64,000 nt of DNA from Ditylenchus dipsaci (taxonomy: Eukaryota > Nematoda > Chromadorea > Rhabditida > Anguinidae): the NCBI GenBank assembly GCA_004194705.1, contig SADC01000246.1:62001-126000 (forward strand). The letters run 5' to 3'. Each line of letters opens with the position of its first letter. The stretch's first letter is position 1. This document shows, piece by piece, positions 24,501 through 34,804 of this stretch. The notes under the pieces are model-generated. The model searched no databases, was not told the origin of the DNA, and saw only the letters and a program-made list of their open reading frames with translations. The translations under genes and the position numbers were made by a program.

Positions 24501-26167
24501 TTGTGGGTGCTTAAAGAGAATCTAAAAAATGGAATCGTTAGATCTCGTGGCAATTAAATAAACCCCAAAACCATCAGCGTAAAATATTTGATCTGGGTTT
24601 AGATATATGCCCAAAGTTAGAGGTGGAGGAATAATAGAGGGTGCTGAAATATTACCGTAAAAACGGTATTTGATATTTTGCAAACATTACATTAGGTTTT
24701 TTGGGCTGAGTTCCTCAATGGGATAAACATTTAAAAAACCATATGTAGCCTAAAGCCCAATCGTTTCAGGCTCTTCACTGACCAACTCTGTGACTGCTGA
24801 TTCTGAAGACAAACAATCTTATGGCTGCTTAAGCTCCCGTCAACCTTCCACCTGTTCCTTTGCATCTTCTCGCCACACCAGATCAGACAGCATCGATTCT
24901 AGTCACTCTACTTCTTTTGTCCACAACAATGCGTCTGTCACCCCCACATTGCTCTCTCAACGGTTGTTCTCGGGCAGCAATATGAGGCGAAAAATCTCTG
25001 AAAGACTTCCAGATACTGACCATTTCATCGAGCTGGACTTTGCGCCTAATTCCACAACTATCTTGTCAAATAGTTCAAGCACAACAAGTGTAGGGAATTA
25101 TAGCTGTCAAGGGTAATTTTTTGATGCCTCAATTAGGCTAAAAAATAAAAAAAAATCAATTTTAGAGCTCGAAAAGGCAACTCTAATGCAAGAAGACAAC
25201 TGGCACATCCCACAACTCAATTGACGGTATTTCACCTACATTTTCCAACAATAGCATCAAATTTGCGGAAGATGTACAAACGAAAGGGCATGTCAAGAGG
25301 TTAAAACCAAGCGAAGCATTTATTCGCACTCTAAGTCACAATGAAGGCAGTGCTACCAGGCCACGAAGAATAAGCAAGCAATACCAAGGTAACAACTACC
25401 GAACTAAGGCTTCTTTAAATGGTCAGTCTGTGAAGTTCTCAAATAAGAAAAAAATCCCTCTTAAAAGACTCAAGTACTAAAAAACACCACAGTTCGGTCT
25501 ATTTATACCTTACATTCGAAATATTTAATTTTGCGCACTCTTATATTTTATAGGATTGCCGGACTATGGTTTGGAAGAAGTGCAGTGCTTTATCGCACCT
25601 GCTGACACTAAAAAAGAAGTGTCTTTGTCAGACTCCACTTCCTTGCACAGCACTTTCAGTCAGAAGACAGATCCTGGACATTTTGAAACTATTAAAGAAC
25701 ATGCTTCTGGATCCTCTAAAACTTCTTCTAAGTTAGTTTTTAATATTTAATTGCAACACTAAATTCGTGACAGGATTTAATTCATTTTTTGAACAAAGTT
25801 TTTTTCAGGGGCGAAAAGACTTTTTGTTGGGGCAAATCGACTTTTTTGGAACGAAAAGAGCCTTTTTTAATTTCTAAAAAATTCCTAAAAAGTTACGAAT
25901 ATCAAATCGAAAATGTCTAATAACGAATCGAGTGCTCGACTTGAAAATTTCGAGCGCTCGACAACCCTGCGCCTAAAAATTAAGAGTATTTTCACACTTT
26001 TTATGAACAAGTACATTTTGACCATAAACAAAGAAAATTTCAGGAACTCGCTGAACAAGCGTGCAAAAACCCCTGTAGAATCGGCTGGAGAGGGAGACGG
26101 AGAATATGTCATGATACAAGCCAACAAGCAAGAGCCAAATAATGCAAAACTGATCATACAGCAGTGA
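18543..26167 (+). CDS. IRS: Insulin receptor substrate (PH-PTB docking protein), 18 exons
   Basis: Adaptor that carries insulin/IGF-type receptor signals to PI3K and Grb2-type partners at the plasma membrane. Exons: 18543-18668, 18741-18872, 19143-19193, 19545-19665, 19749-19987, 20043-20227, 20392-20693, 21327-21423, 21468-21701, 21750-21898, 22193-22624, 22841-22943, 22996-23334, 23393-23457, 24770-25089, 25193-25388, 25554-25731, 26044-26167, about 1130 aa (human IRS1 is about 1240). The PH domain (about residues 35-135) includes LESCFN and D-x-x-EWYKVTL. The PTB domain (about 145-275) includes YRLCFYPHTI and FFFMRIGRCAPTG.CEVWIQC. The rest is Ser/Asn-rich and disordered. Tyrosine motifs: YIFM (22549) and YSSM (22909), both YxxM for PI3K; YIN (22225) and YYN for Grb2-type SH2; YVMI near the C-terminus (26105). 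The first intron (72 nt, in frame) is inferred from PH alignment. The exon 15/16 junction is the least certain: the stronger-looking GTAATT/TTTTAG sites break the frame. Start: first ATG in frame; upstream exons cannot be excluded. Confidence 0.9.
19214..19504. mobile_element. TIR element in IRS intron 3
   Basis: The left end GGGGCATGTTCGTCGCTGA and the right end ATCGGCGACGAGCATCC are inverted. It is a shorter relative of the outer element at 50504-51308 (same CATGCTCGCCGCCGATGGG end and GGTACCAGGTCAAT subterminal motif). It lies entirely inside the intron 19194-19544. Confidence 0.65.
20981..21216. mobile_element. Poly-C/poly-G MITE in IRS intron 7
   Basis: The left end CCCTAGTATAGAATACCA and the right end GGGGGTATTCTATACTAGC are inverted. 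The interior matches the 9205-9440 copy closely, including GTACGCTGGCCTACCCC and AGCCTAAGGGCTAAGCCTAA. The ORF 21029-21214 lies inside it and is not coding. Confidence 0.75.
23497..24670. repeat. Transposon cluster in IRS intron 14
   Basis: Three pieces fill this 1.3-kb intron. At 23497 a CCGTATTTCCTTTAA end preceded by TA starts a truncated CCGTATTT-family element. 23938-24308 is a palindromic CAGTCGAACC-family MITE flanked by TA on both sides (GTTCATTCCCCAGCTGGGTC mirrored in GACCCAGCTGGGGAACGAAC). 24400-24670 is a further inverted fragment ending in CCGTAAAAACGGT. Confidence 0.65.
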
Positions 26168-26423
26168 TAAGTGATCTGCTGTTCGTTCCATAGACTAGTC
26201 TACTGTAGTAATAATAACTTTAATTGTGAATTCATGAAAATTGTGGTTTCCTTGGAATTACCTCAGAAAAGAAGAGTATTTATTGTGATGGTTGGTGTAG
26301 ATTCTGTTTTGAAAAAATAAGTAACTTTTGTCTATGGCAAAGAAGAAATGTACCATAAAATTTATTCAAATGTTCGTATTGAGAAAAATATTTTGTATAT
26401 ATTTATTGTTGTTAATTTATGAA

Positions 26424-26429
26424 AATAAA
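26424..26429 (+). promoter_or_regulatory. AATAAA polyadenylation signal of IRS gene
   Basis: The first clear AATAAA after the IRS stop codon, about 255 nt downstream, in AT-rich 3' UTR-like sequence. Confidence 0.6.
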
Positions 26430-26700
26430 AGAGTCTATTTCTATGAATCTTTAGCAAATATTTAAAATGCAAATCTTCAGATTGACTGTAAATTTGGCCA
26501 ACAAATAATTAAGACATTTTAAATAAAATATCGTAATCCTCCATTTAAGTGAGGGTTTCGAACTCAAAATTATTTAAAAAAGACAAATCTTATAGGGACA
26601 TATTAGGCCGTGATTTCAACCCTCTCATAAAAATAACAAAATATACCCAAATAAGTTTATTTCTAATTTATCTTCATCTGAAATTCAAGCTTTATTCACA

Positions 26701-26910
26701 GTGGTGTACGCAGGAATTTCTGACGGGGGGGGGGGACACCAGGCCATTTTTAGGCCATTTTACCTACACCGTTTTTCAAATTTTTAGGCCATTTTACCTA
26801 CACCGTTTTGAGAAAAATCTGACGGGGAGGGGGCACCGATAAGAAAAAAATCTGACGGGGGGGGGGGGCACGTGCCCCGCCTGCCCCCCCCTCTGCGTAC
26901 GCCCCTGTTT
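26701..26910. mobile_element. G-run TIR element
   Basis: The left end GTGTACGCAGGAATTTC plus a G-run, and the right end C-runs plus CTGCGTACGCCCC, are inverted. The interior has two direct copies of CCATTTTACCTACACCG. Related to 15800-15985. Confidence 0.6.
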
Positions 26911-26989
26911 ATTCATGTCTACATTAAATTTCTTCTAAGCAGCGCCGGTGCCCTACTTACATGCACAAAGAATAATTTTTAGCCTGCTG

Positions 26990-27930
26990 TGCCGAATGGC
27001 TAGGATTGGCAAAAACGAGATTTAGAAAAACGGTATTTGGCAAAATAACATATAGTAAACTGACATTTGGCAAAACGAGAAATTGCAAACCGAGATTTGT
27101 AGCTAAACAAGGTGGCTAAACAGAGCATCTATGGCATTCAAACTGTTGGAAGTTCTACAGACACCCTTGTTTCTTCTATTATCTTGTTAGTGTTCCAGCT
27201 GTGGCCTATGGCAAAGAAGAAATGATTGGGCCGTATCTAACAGAGGGAGAGCTTTTTTGCCTTGGTTTTTCTGTCAGCACCATTTTGTAGCTAACATGCA
27301 GAGCCTCAAAATGAGCCATAGGCAGCGCTCGATAGTACGTAGCTCCATGGGCAGTCCTCAGAAATACGAATTATCTTTTTTTTGAAGCTCTGCATCTGAG
27401 CTACAAGATGGTACTAACAGAAAAAATTTCGGTCCAAGAATTTTTTTAGCTCTACCCGCGTTAAAAGAACTCTCAATCGACACTTGACTCGACACTCATT
27501 GTGAGAATGTTTTAGAGTTTGCTAATTGATCGGCAAATTGGCTAGGCCCCTGTGGTCCAAAAATATTTTTTTCGTAAAAAATCAAAGAATATGTTCGTTT
27601 AAAACTCATACAAATCCTGAATAAATATTAACAATTCAATCACCTTGTTAAAAACTTTGAAATTTTCAAAATTTTGGTCAATATTTTCGCGATTTACTCA
27701 CCGGCTGATTTCTCTAGCAAATTAGAACCGACTGGCCTTGCTTGTCAGTCACTCGACAACCCTGATTTAGAGATTTAGATTTTTTAATATTTTAAAAGTC
27801 ACTAAATTTGGCATTACTCATGTTTTATGTTGGCGTTTTAGCCAAACCCTTGTTTTCCTAGCATGAATTCTCAGAATTATAAGTTAGACAGATAGTATAA
27901 TGCTGACTTAGTAGTTTAACTGCTATATTT
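26990..27930. other. IRS-presenilin spacer, no gene; repeats
   Basis: At 27010-27110 there are four to five degenerate units of the TTTGGCAAAACGAGA type, related to the minisatellite in presenilin intron 9. At 27250-27440 an inverted pair is built on CTGTCAGCACCATTTTGTAG / CTACAAGATGGTACTAACAG; the same module recurs at 28755 and 28980. The remainder shows nothing. Confidence 0.5.
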
Positions 27931-27934
27931 TAAG

Positions 27935-30900
27935 ATGTCAGAAGAGAATCAGTCGGCAGCTGTTTCCAACTTTGATGCCCCGCAATCATCTACAAATAAT
28001 GCTGCCACTCAAAAAAGGTCTCAAACAAAAATGCTAAAGAGAAACGCAACAAAAATAAGGTAAAAAATACCATTTAAATACAGTAAACTCTCTCCATAAC
28101 GGTGTCCTGTCCCCAATGTGACCACTTATAAGAGAGCCAACTAAAATTTTGATTTAAGAAACCAGCAAAATCAGTGTCGGACTCACGTGTAGATGTGGCA
28201 GCTAGACAGAACGAGGCTAATCTGCAACCTGCTGAAGGTATTTTTTTTATCAAAAGAAAAAGTAAGAATACAACAGCACAAGCGGCTTTAAAAAAACCCG
28301 AAAGTCTCTTTTAAATTTTGTCTAAGTCTTTAGTGCACAGAGGTGTTTCTTTATCTTTTGTTGTTTTAAAGAAATTCTGTACCCTTTTGGTCAACCTAGT
28401 TTATTCGAAACTCGCATATCTTCCGGTCCTCTTAGTCTATTAACCTTAGAAAGGGCACGTCGACCACAGTGTGGTCATGTCACATCTGTGAATTTCAGTT
28501 TGACTACCGGAAAGCACGTTAAAAAAGCACCCTAAAAAATAAAAATTAAAAGATAAGCAAATTTCTTGAAGTTGTAGCCCATTATTTAATAGTATAGCTT
28601 ATTTACTATGACCATAATGTGGTCACGTGGCTCATAAGCGGTCCTTTTAACGTGCCCTTTCTAGGGTTAAGGCGCGTCCCCAATGAATGCAATGTAGAGT
28701 GCGATGTAAATTGCAAAAAACGGCTGTAGATTTTATTTCTCGGCCGAACTTTTTTTCTGTTGGTACCATTTTGTAGCTCAGATGCAGGGCTACGCAATAA
28801 AAAAATTTCAGCCACATATCGCCGAAAATGTTTTGATAAAAATGCGTTTATTTGCACTCTACATCGCACTCCACATTGCACTCATTTAGTGATATTTAGA
28901 GCGCAAATAAACGCATTTTTACGAAGACTTTTTTTAGCGATATGCGGCTGGAAATAATTTTATTTTGTAGCCCTGAATCTCAGCTACAAACTCGTACCAA
29001 CAGAAAAGAAAGTTCGGGCAAGAAAAAAATCTACAGCCGTTCCCGCCTAAACAAGTCAAAAAAATCGCTCACTCATTGGGGACTTGGCTTTAAACAAACC
29101 AAACTTTGTTTTTCAGTGTTGCAGAAAACATTAGAGAAATTGAAGATTTTAATAAGAACCCTCTAAAATATGATACAAGGATACTGGAATTCCCACGAAA
29201 TTTTACCCTTATCAAGCTTATTATTAGGATTTTTTAATGGAATGAGTTACCCGGCTGACAAAAACTGCGCAATTACAACAAAAAAAGCAGTGTGGCATAT
29301 GCGATAGGATAAAAATCTCATTCCTGTACGCGCATCAGGGGAAGCTTAAAATTTATTAAGAGTATCGGCTAAGCGCAAGATATCAAAGTGACAACATAAG
29401 AAACAATAGTAGGATAACTTTAATTTTTCAGAACCTGAAGAAGAAGAGTTAGAGCTGAAATATGGAGCCTCGCATGTCATTCATCTTTTTGTTCCTGGTA
29501 CAGTTTTTTCTTTTATAATTTTTTAAAATTATTTTTTAGTATCGGTTTGTATGGCACTTGTTATCTTAACTATGTCAACCATCGGCTATTATTCTCGTGA
29601 TGACGGTGTTTATTTGTACGTTGTTGTGAAATATTGTCAAAATCTGGAAGTCTATTTTTTACAGGATGTATACACCATTCACCAAGCCTACAGAAAGCAA
29701 AAGTGAACTCTTTTTTATGTCTATCGGCAACGCTCTGACCATGCTTGCGTTTGTGGTGGTCATGACTTGTGTGCTCATCGTACTCTACAAGTTTCGCTTT
29801 TACAAGGTGGTTTAGTCAATTAGAGATGAAATTATTATTGCAATCTTAGCTCGTTTTTTGAACTAGATTTGTTAAGTTAAAATTAAGTGAACAAAAGCAA
29901 CTGACAATAAGCTGACAAAACACGTAAATTTTTATATGGATGTCAAGGCAGCAAGTTTTTAGTACTACTCTTATAGTATTACCTCTAAACTTATACCTTT
30001 TCTGGATATTTAAAAAAAGAAAAAATGTAATTTTGAAAACTTTTGAAGAACGAATTCACAGGGAAGGAAAAAGACGAAAAGATTAATAAGCCATGGGTAA
30101 TTATTTTTTTACCCTTCGAAAAATCGAAATTGTAAAATTAAAAGAATGGTTTTAACTTTAAAATTTTTGTCAAAAACAAGGGGTGGGGGGGGCGGATAAT
30201 TATCAGAAGGTGGGTAATTTACAGGGGTTATACAGTATTGCAGCAATACTATTGCTAACCACCCACCCTTTCCCTAAAAGGTTCTCTTTTACTAAAAAAG
30301 ATCGGGCGCTACTCGGTCTTTTGCAAATATGTTTTATGAGATTTCTTAGCTCCCACAAGCTCTAGCGATTGCGCTTTTACAATTTTCGTTGAGCACCCGA
30401 AAACCTCGAGAACGAATTCCAGTTTCCCGATTTTCGGGCATACAAAAAATAAGGCGGCCGGCCGCTTATTAGAGGAAATACAGTATAAAAAATATTTTAG
30501 ACTAGATCTGTTTTATGCATTCATAGTCTTTTTATGTATTAGGTAAATTTTTGCTCATCTCAGACTCCTAAAGTCTTATACGCTAGTTGCTATCAGTGTG
30601 ATATACTCAACGATCACCTCAGCCATCAGCCGGCTGACTTGAAACTAACAATAAGCAACACTTTGGAAGAAAATTAAATCTTTGAATCTTTTCTATTAAC
30701 TGAACGCTTCAAATTGTCAAAAAAATGTCAAAAATCAACAAAAACGCCAAAAATTTGATACAAAAACTTTTCTCAGCCGGCTGACTTCCGAAAAATTTTC
30801 TCAGCCTCAGCCGTCAGCCGGACCCAAAATTTTAACTCACTCGTCAGCCTCAGCAGGCTGATGGCTCAGTTTAAACTCAGCCGGCTGAGGATACCACATT

Positions 30901-33900
30901 GATTGCTCTTATAAAATATAACACATACAGTCAACCTTTTCTATAAGCTACACCCTCGGGTCCCAACCAGCTGTAGCTTATAGAGAGATGTAGCTAATAA
31001 AGCGGGTATATTATACGGAACATACCTTCCTCGGAACCGGACCAGGGTGGAGCTTATAGAGAAAATTGACTTACAGGAATACTTACAGTTAAAAAAATTC
31101 AGGTTATTCATGGCTGGCTGATTCTAAGTAGTTTGTTGCTGTTGTCAATGTTCACCATCATGTATTTGCAGTAAGTTTTCTGCATTAATTATACATAAAA
31201 TATTTGTGACTTTTTAGAGAACTGTTCAAAAACTACAACATTCCAATAGTGATCTTTTTTACAAATAAATGCCAGTAATTTTTCTATTTTACAGGACTAT
31301 TTAACTCTAGCATTCATTATTTGGAATTATGGCTGTTTGGGTATGATTTGCATTCATTGGCGAGGACCCCTTTTGTTGCAACAAGTAAAGATTGTTGAAA
31401 AAAATTCCAACCCTAATCTTATTCAAGGGCTACTTGATTGTGATGTCGGCATTGATGGCACTGATTTTCATCAAGTATCTTCCGGAGTGGTCGGTATGGA
31501 CGGTTCTAGCGGTGATCTCTGTTTGGGATTTGGTTGCTGTTCTTTGCCCTAAAGGTTGGATAGCTGATTCAAGTCATAAACTTGGTCTTAGCGAGTATTC
31601 TGGCAAACAAAGGAGTGCATTAGTTTGAATATTTATGCACAAAGTTATTTTTCAATTATCTTTTCATTACTGAAGATTTAAAAAAAATTAGCAGAGTATC
31701 TTAGAAATTCAAAATAAAGTCTGTTTTGATACAACGTACAACTCCTTCTAATTTATTCACTACCTAATACAAAAGTATCATGTGCTTTTTATACTTTTCA
31801 TTCAAATTTGAGACCTCAAGTCATTTGAGACATAAAAAACTGCAAAAAACGGCTGGGGGAAACTTGCCAAAACGAAATTTGCCAAATACGAAATTTGCCA
31901 AAACGAAATTTGCCAAAACGAAATTTGCCAAATCGAAATGCGCCAAAACGAAATATGCCAAAACGAAATTTGCCGAAACGAAATTTGGCCAACGAACCAA
32001 CAGGGGGGACCAAGGCAGTTTTTACGTTTTTTTCGAAATTTTCGAAACTGTGTCCTAACCACCTTAACCACCCCAAACAACCAAAACCACCTAAAACAGC
32101 AAAAACCACAAAATTACACTAAACAACTCAAAACACCCAAACCACCCGAAACCATCCGAAACTAAACTAAACAAAAATTTTGCGGGAATTTGAATTTTAG
32201 TCTGAACCAACCAAACCAAGTGGTCGTCCACTTGGATCAAAAATTTTTTTTACGTTTTTGGGTTCTAAAACCATTTTTCTAGACTAATTCATGCACGCTT
32301 AACATGGTTTGACAGTGGCAAAATGCCGTTTTCTCAGTTATTTTTTGAGTTTTGGCAAATAATTGATTTTACCAAAATCAATTATTCCCCAAAACTCAAA
32401 AATTTCTTCATAAAACGTGATTTTACCACTGTCAAACCATGTTCAGCGTGCACGAATAAGTCCAGAAAATAGGATTTGGAATCCAAAACGTAAAAAAAAT
32501 TTCGATCCAAGTCGACGACCACTTGGTTTGGTTAGTTCAGACTAAAATTTAAATTAAATTTATAAATTTTAATTTTTGTTTGGTGAAGTTTTGAATGGTT
32601 TCTGGTGCTTTTTGGTGTTCTGGGTGGTTTTGTATGATTTTGGGTGGTTTTGGGGATTTTGGATGGTTTTCGCTGGTTTGGGGTGATTTTAGGTGGTTAG
32701 GACAGTTAGGACAGAATTCCGAAAATTTTGAAAAATACGTAAAAACTGCCTTGGTCCCCCTGTTGGTTCGTTGGCCAAATTTCGTTTCGGCAAATTTCGT
32801 TTTGGCATATTTCGTTTGGCGCATTTCGATTTGGCAAATTTCGTTTTGGCAAATTTCGTTTTGGCAAAACATACGTTTGGCAAATTTCGTTTTTGGCAAG
32901 TTTCCCCTAGCCCAAAAAACTATGCAAAACTCTTTGTGGCACACCTAACATTATAGAAAATCTTTTTTTAGGACCGTTACGAATTCTTGTGGAGACAGCA
33001 CAAGAAAGAAATGAACCGATATTTCCAGCGCTAATTTATTCATGTATGTTTGTTCTTGGGTTAAACCCACATGTTTTTCAAATTCCAGCCGGTGTTCTGT
33101 ACTTGTACTTCCTTTTGACAGAGCCAGGAGATGTTGCATCTCCACAAGTTGATGCTTCTGGTGGTCAAGAACTTACTCATTCACAACCTACTGATAGTTC
33201 TACTCGTGCGTCCTCTTCCGTGCTGCCACATCTACTCGATATGCTCCTCTGCGAGGAAAAAAGCTGCTCCTGGTATGGCTTTGCTGCATAAAGAAGTCAA
33301 GTTTTATTTTTAGATAATGGGGAAGAGAATCGGTCAAATAATCATCTAATTTTAAATGATGAACTAGGTGAAAGCAGGTATGCTTTTGAAGTTTGACTAT
33401 TGATGATTTGTAGTTTTATATAACAAAGTGTTAAGGCATGCCAGACAAGTACCACCGGCTCGACGATCTCGGTCAGCCACTGGGTGCCAAGTATACAGAA
33501 TTCAGAAATAGAAGAGCGTAGGTTTATTTATCGGAAAGAAAAAATATAATAATTGAAAGAAATAGAAAAGATCTTATCCAGCATGACTTCGATTGTTGGT
33601 AATAACTTTTAAAAATCGCCACTCACTTGAACCTGAGCCTCCTCCCCCTAGTCAAATCAGCTTGGTGGACCAAGGCAATTTTTTTTTGAAGTTTTTTAAA
33701 TGCACTATCTTAGTATCTTAATGATTGAAATTGTGAATGAATGCTTTTTAGACTTAGGATGAAAAAAAGTGCAGTCAAAAAACTATCAAAAAATTGCCTT
33801 ACTTTCCCAAGCTTATTTGACTAGAAAAGAGAGGCGATGGCTCAGGTTCAAGTGATTGGGGGCTCACATTCAGTTTGGCCGTCAAAAAATATAAAGTTTG

Positions 33901-34452
33901 TTGTCAGCTACTCTGTCTTCTGTCGAATAAAAAAATGGAGAGAGGTTACGAATTTAAAAAACTGGCCAAATACAGGCAAATTTGCAGCACCTTGTACATC
34001 CATTGTGTGATCACTGTTTTAAAAGATTTTTTTTAAGAATTGTGTTTTAGGTGGCGTCAAACTTGGACTTGGTGACTTTATATTTTATAGTGTAAACTTT
34101 TAAAGTCTTTCAATAATATTTATATCAAATAAGATAATTTGTAGGTTCTTGTTGGAAAAGCTAGCAGTTTCGGAGATTGGAACACAACTATTGCATGTTA
34201 TGTCGCTATTTTAGTGGTGTGTATAATTATTTTGATATTTTTTCGAAGCCATAATTGATAATAATAATTGCAATATATAATTGAAATATATTATAGGGTC
34301 TTGCATTTACTTTGATGTTATTAGCGTTGTTCCGAAAAGCGTTGCCTGCTTTGCCAATTTCAATCTTTGGCGGGATCGTGTTCTATTTTGCTACTCGTGA
34401 ACTGATGACTCCGTTTACTAGTGAACTTTCTATTCGGCAATATTTATTATAG
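27935..34452 (+). CDS. PSEN: Presenilin (gamma-secretase catalytic subunit), 16 exons
   Basis: Polytopic aspartyl protease of the ER, endosome and plasma membrane that cleaves Notch-type and other type I membrane stubs. Exons: 27935-28059, 28159-28237, 29432-29497, 29540-29625, 29665-29806, 31103-31170, 31218-31248, 31295-31384, 31428-31554, 32972-33043, 33089-33205, 33314-33390, 33436-33517, 34051-34091, 34145-34216, 34297-34452, about 476 aa (human PS1 is 467). Landmarks: [15 protein letters not shown] before TM1; YLPEW and the TM6 catalytic aspartate (31527-31529) in [34 protein letters not shown] with the second catalytic aspartate (34074-34076); PALP (34345-34356). The residue before the TM6 aspartate is Trp, not the usual Tyr. 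The TM6-TM7 loop is short and unconserved, so exons 11-13 are inferred from phase only (donors GTGCGT and GTTTGA). Exon 1 ([13 protein letters not shown]..) fits a presenilin N-terminus, but its donor phase does not match exon 2 by one base. Confidence 0.93.
28674..29090. repeat. Inverted repeat in presenilin intron 2
   Basis: Arms at about 28674-28865 and 28895-29090 are complementary: GTCCCCAATGA against TCATTGGGGAC, ACGGCTGTAGATTTT against AAAATCTACAGCCGT-like sequence, and GCAGGGCTAC against GTAGCCCTG. The overlapping ORFs on both strands are by-products. The element also contains the CACCATTTTGTAGCTCAGA module seen at 27.3 kb. Confidence 0.65.
30595..30900. repeat. CAGCCGGCTGA-rich repeat in presenilin intron 5
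   Basis: At least five self-complementary TCAGCCGGCTGA-type motifs occur within 300 bp, arranged as an imperfect inverted repeat. A related stretch occurs at 56050-56190. Intron 5 (29807-31102) also holds a CCGTATTT-family fragment at about 30400-30485 and a CAGTCAACC..TATAAGCTAC element at 30928-31080. Confidence 0.5.
31842..32925. mobile_element. 1.1-kb palindromic element with minisatellite arms in presenilin intron 9
   Basis: The arms each begin with a stack of about eight 17-18-bp units (TTTGCCAAAACGAAA type; left 31866-31990, right 32770-32900 in reverse). They then carry the CCTTGGTCCCCCTGTTG module and an ACCACTTGG..CCAAGTGGT pair. The centre is an inverted TTTTGGCAAATAATTGATTT pair near 32350-32395. 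Long repeated ORFs (LPKRN / FGKFR units) on both strands are by-products of the 18-bp periodicity. The element sits wholly inside the 1417-nt intron. Confidence 0.8.
33590..33880. repeat. Inverted repeat in presenilin intron 13
   Basis: Arms around 33612-33690 (CACTTGAACCTGAGCC, ACCAAGGCAATTTTTT) and 33795-33875 (AAAAAATTGCCTT, GGCTCAGGTTCAAGTG) are reverse complements. Confidence 0.65.
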
Positions 34453-34541
34453 CAAGATTGCATTTCCTTATCGAGTGCAAAGATCTCTTTTTCTGACTAA
34501 TTGCTTTGTGTTGCGTCTGCTGCTGTTATAATTTTACCTGT

Positions 34542-34547
34542 AATAAA
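34542..34547 (+). promoter_or_regulatory. AATAAA polyadenylation signal of presenilin
   Basis: Lies 90 nt after the presenilin stop codon and about 260 nt before the next start codon. Confidence 0.65.
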
Positions 34548-34804
34548 CACCTATTTATTATTGATTACCGAAAAACATCGCCTTGCAAACATTGCAATTT
34601 AAACATTTCATATTGGATCAGGGCTTCGAGCTATAAATTATAATGGCTTTTTTTAAGTTACATTATGATTTTACATACAAAATATATGAGTTTTAAATTA
34701 AGCAATAACATCACATTTCATGGCGATTATGCTTTTTTTGCTTAAAAATTTATAAGCGGAAAGAATTTTTTGTAAAATGCACACAAAGAAAAATATTTTC
34801 AAGG

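Noticed and set aside
31780..32944. Long overlapping ORFs with [10 protein letters not shown] or FGKFRFGK repeats
   Set aside because: Produced by a minisatellite whose unit is a multiple of three; present on both strands and in the reverse arm of the palindrome.
33211..33290. Alternative presenilin loop reading ([11 protein letters not shown])
   Set aside because: Looks protein-like, but would need two frame shifts; a GTGCGT donor at 33206 joins the next exon in phase without it.
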